Positions 63,895 through 64,000 of a stretch of 64,000 bases of DNA are shown piece by piece. Both the position numbers and the translations under genes were made by a program. The notes under the pieces were generated by a model. The model did no database searches. It saw nothing but the letters and a program-made list of their open reading frames with translations, and was not told where the DNA came from. The DNA is from Subtercola sp. Z020 (lineage in GTDB: Bacteria > Actinomycetota > Actinomycetes > Actinomycetales > Microbacteriaceae). How positions within the stretch are numbered: the first letter of the stretch is position 1; every line of letters starts with the position of its first letter. The stretch lies in the NCBI RefSeq assembly GCF_002931235.1, contig NZ_PSTT01000094.1, positions 34,176-98,175 on the forward strand. The letters run 5' to 3'.

Positions 63895-63913
63895 TTAGGC
63901 TTGCCTTACCTGA
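63895..63913 (+). promoter_or_regulatory. DtxR/IdeR-like iron box
   Basis: TTAGGCTTGCCTTACCTGA matches the iron-box consensus TTAGGTTAGGCTAACCTAA at 14 of 19 positions. It lies just upstream of a start codon, so the truncated gene behind it is probably iron-regulated. Confidence 0.65.
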
Positions 63914-63925
63914 AGGAGCCCGCCC

Positions 63926-64000
63926 ATGACTGACCCCACGCCTGCCGCAGCGCCCCCGGAGCGCCGCGCCCCCCCCCCCCCCCCCCCCACCACCCCCCCC
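63926..64000 (+). CDS. start of an iron-regulated gene, truncated by window end
   Basis: An ATG at 63926 follows GAAGGAG at 63913-63919 and codes MTDPTPAAAPPERRA before the sequence becomes poly-C. The iron box upstream suggests an iron-uptake product such as a siderophore-interacting protein or transporter part, but too little is left to identify it. The proline run from about residue 15 is probably an artefact of the poly-C end. Confidence 0.4.
   Translation, partial: MTDPTPAAAPPERRAPPPPPPTTPP
63969..64000. repeat. poly-C tail at the window end
   Basis: A run of 20 C is followed by A, CC, A and 8 C. This looks like an assembly or sequencing artefact (the complement of a poly-G read tail) at a contig end rather than genomic sequence. 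Confidence 0.75.

Overview
The window looks like chromosomal DNA of a high-GC actinobacterium, most likely a Microbacteriaceae member (inference from GC-rich codon use, the origin-flank gene order yidC-jag-rsmG-parA-parB-trxA-trxB-murJ-pcnA, an ino1/mshA mycothiol pair, and an HU without the long basic tail of mycobacterial HupB). The replication origin should lie just left of base 1. The right end (about 63969-64000) turns into poly-C, which suggests a contig end. No rRNA, tRNA, CRISPR array or prophage was found.

Layout. 1-4.6 kb: yidC, jag, rsmG, parA and parB, with two palindromic parS sites. 4.6-17.5 kb: ddl and an aminotransferase, trxB-trxA, an alpha/beta hydrolase, murJ, a DUF6049-type surface protein, pcnA, then ino1 and mshA (first steps of mycothiol synthesis). 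17.5-21.2 kb: rpsF-ssb-rpsR-rplI behind a leader resembling the S6:S18 autoregulatory motif, then a strong terminator and a 380-bp non-coding region rich in DnaA-box-like 9-mers in front of dnaB. 21.3-28.5 kb: two small membrane proteins, then a leftward operon made of a HEAT-repeat/glycosyltransferase fusion, a second glycosyltransferase, a small membrane protein, a low-molecular-weight phosphatase and purB. 28.8-33.6 kb: a HisC-type aminotransferase and a branched-chain 2-oxoacid dehydrogenase (E1alpha, E1beta, E2). 33.6-39.1 kb: zinc uptake znuA-znuC-znuB-zur under a promoter covered by a textbook Zur box, a YhgE-like membrane protein, and cysteine-free ribosomal proteins rpmB-rpmG-rpsN. 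39.2-49.9 kb: HU, a CopD-CtaG fusion, a PIF1-like helicase, an odd heme oxygenase, DinB-like, a catalytically dead-looking dienelactone hydrolase, an SRPBCC protein, an MFS transporter and phosphoketolase.

50.0-54.1 kb is a mobile element of about 4.07 kb: an IS1595-type transposase plus two two-gene cargo units (tetR-eamA exporter and marR-F420-type reductase), bounded by 23-bp inverted repeats and an 8-bp direct repeat ACATATGT. Removing the element and one repeat restores a near-perfect LexA/SOS box in front of alkB, so it apparently landed in, and broke, the operator of a DNA-repair gene.

54.1-64 kb: alkB, a three-subunit molybdenum hydroxylase of the PaoABC type, a lipoprotein with a MacAB-like export system, an FMN reductase with a divergent TetR regulator, and the start of an iron-box-preceded gene. 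Across the window, at least nine genes have a TANNNT -10 box placed 6-7 nt before the start codon, which predicts leaderless transcripts.
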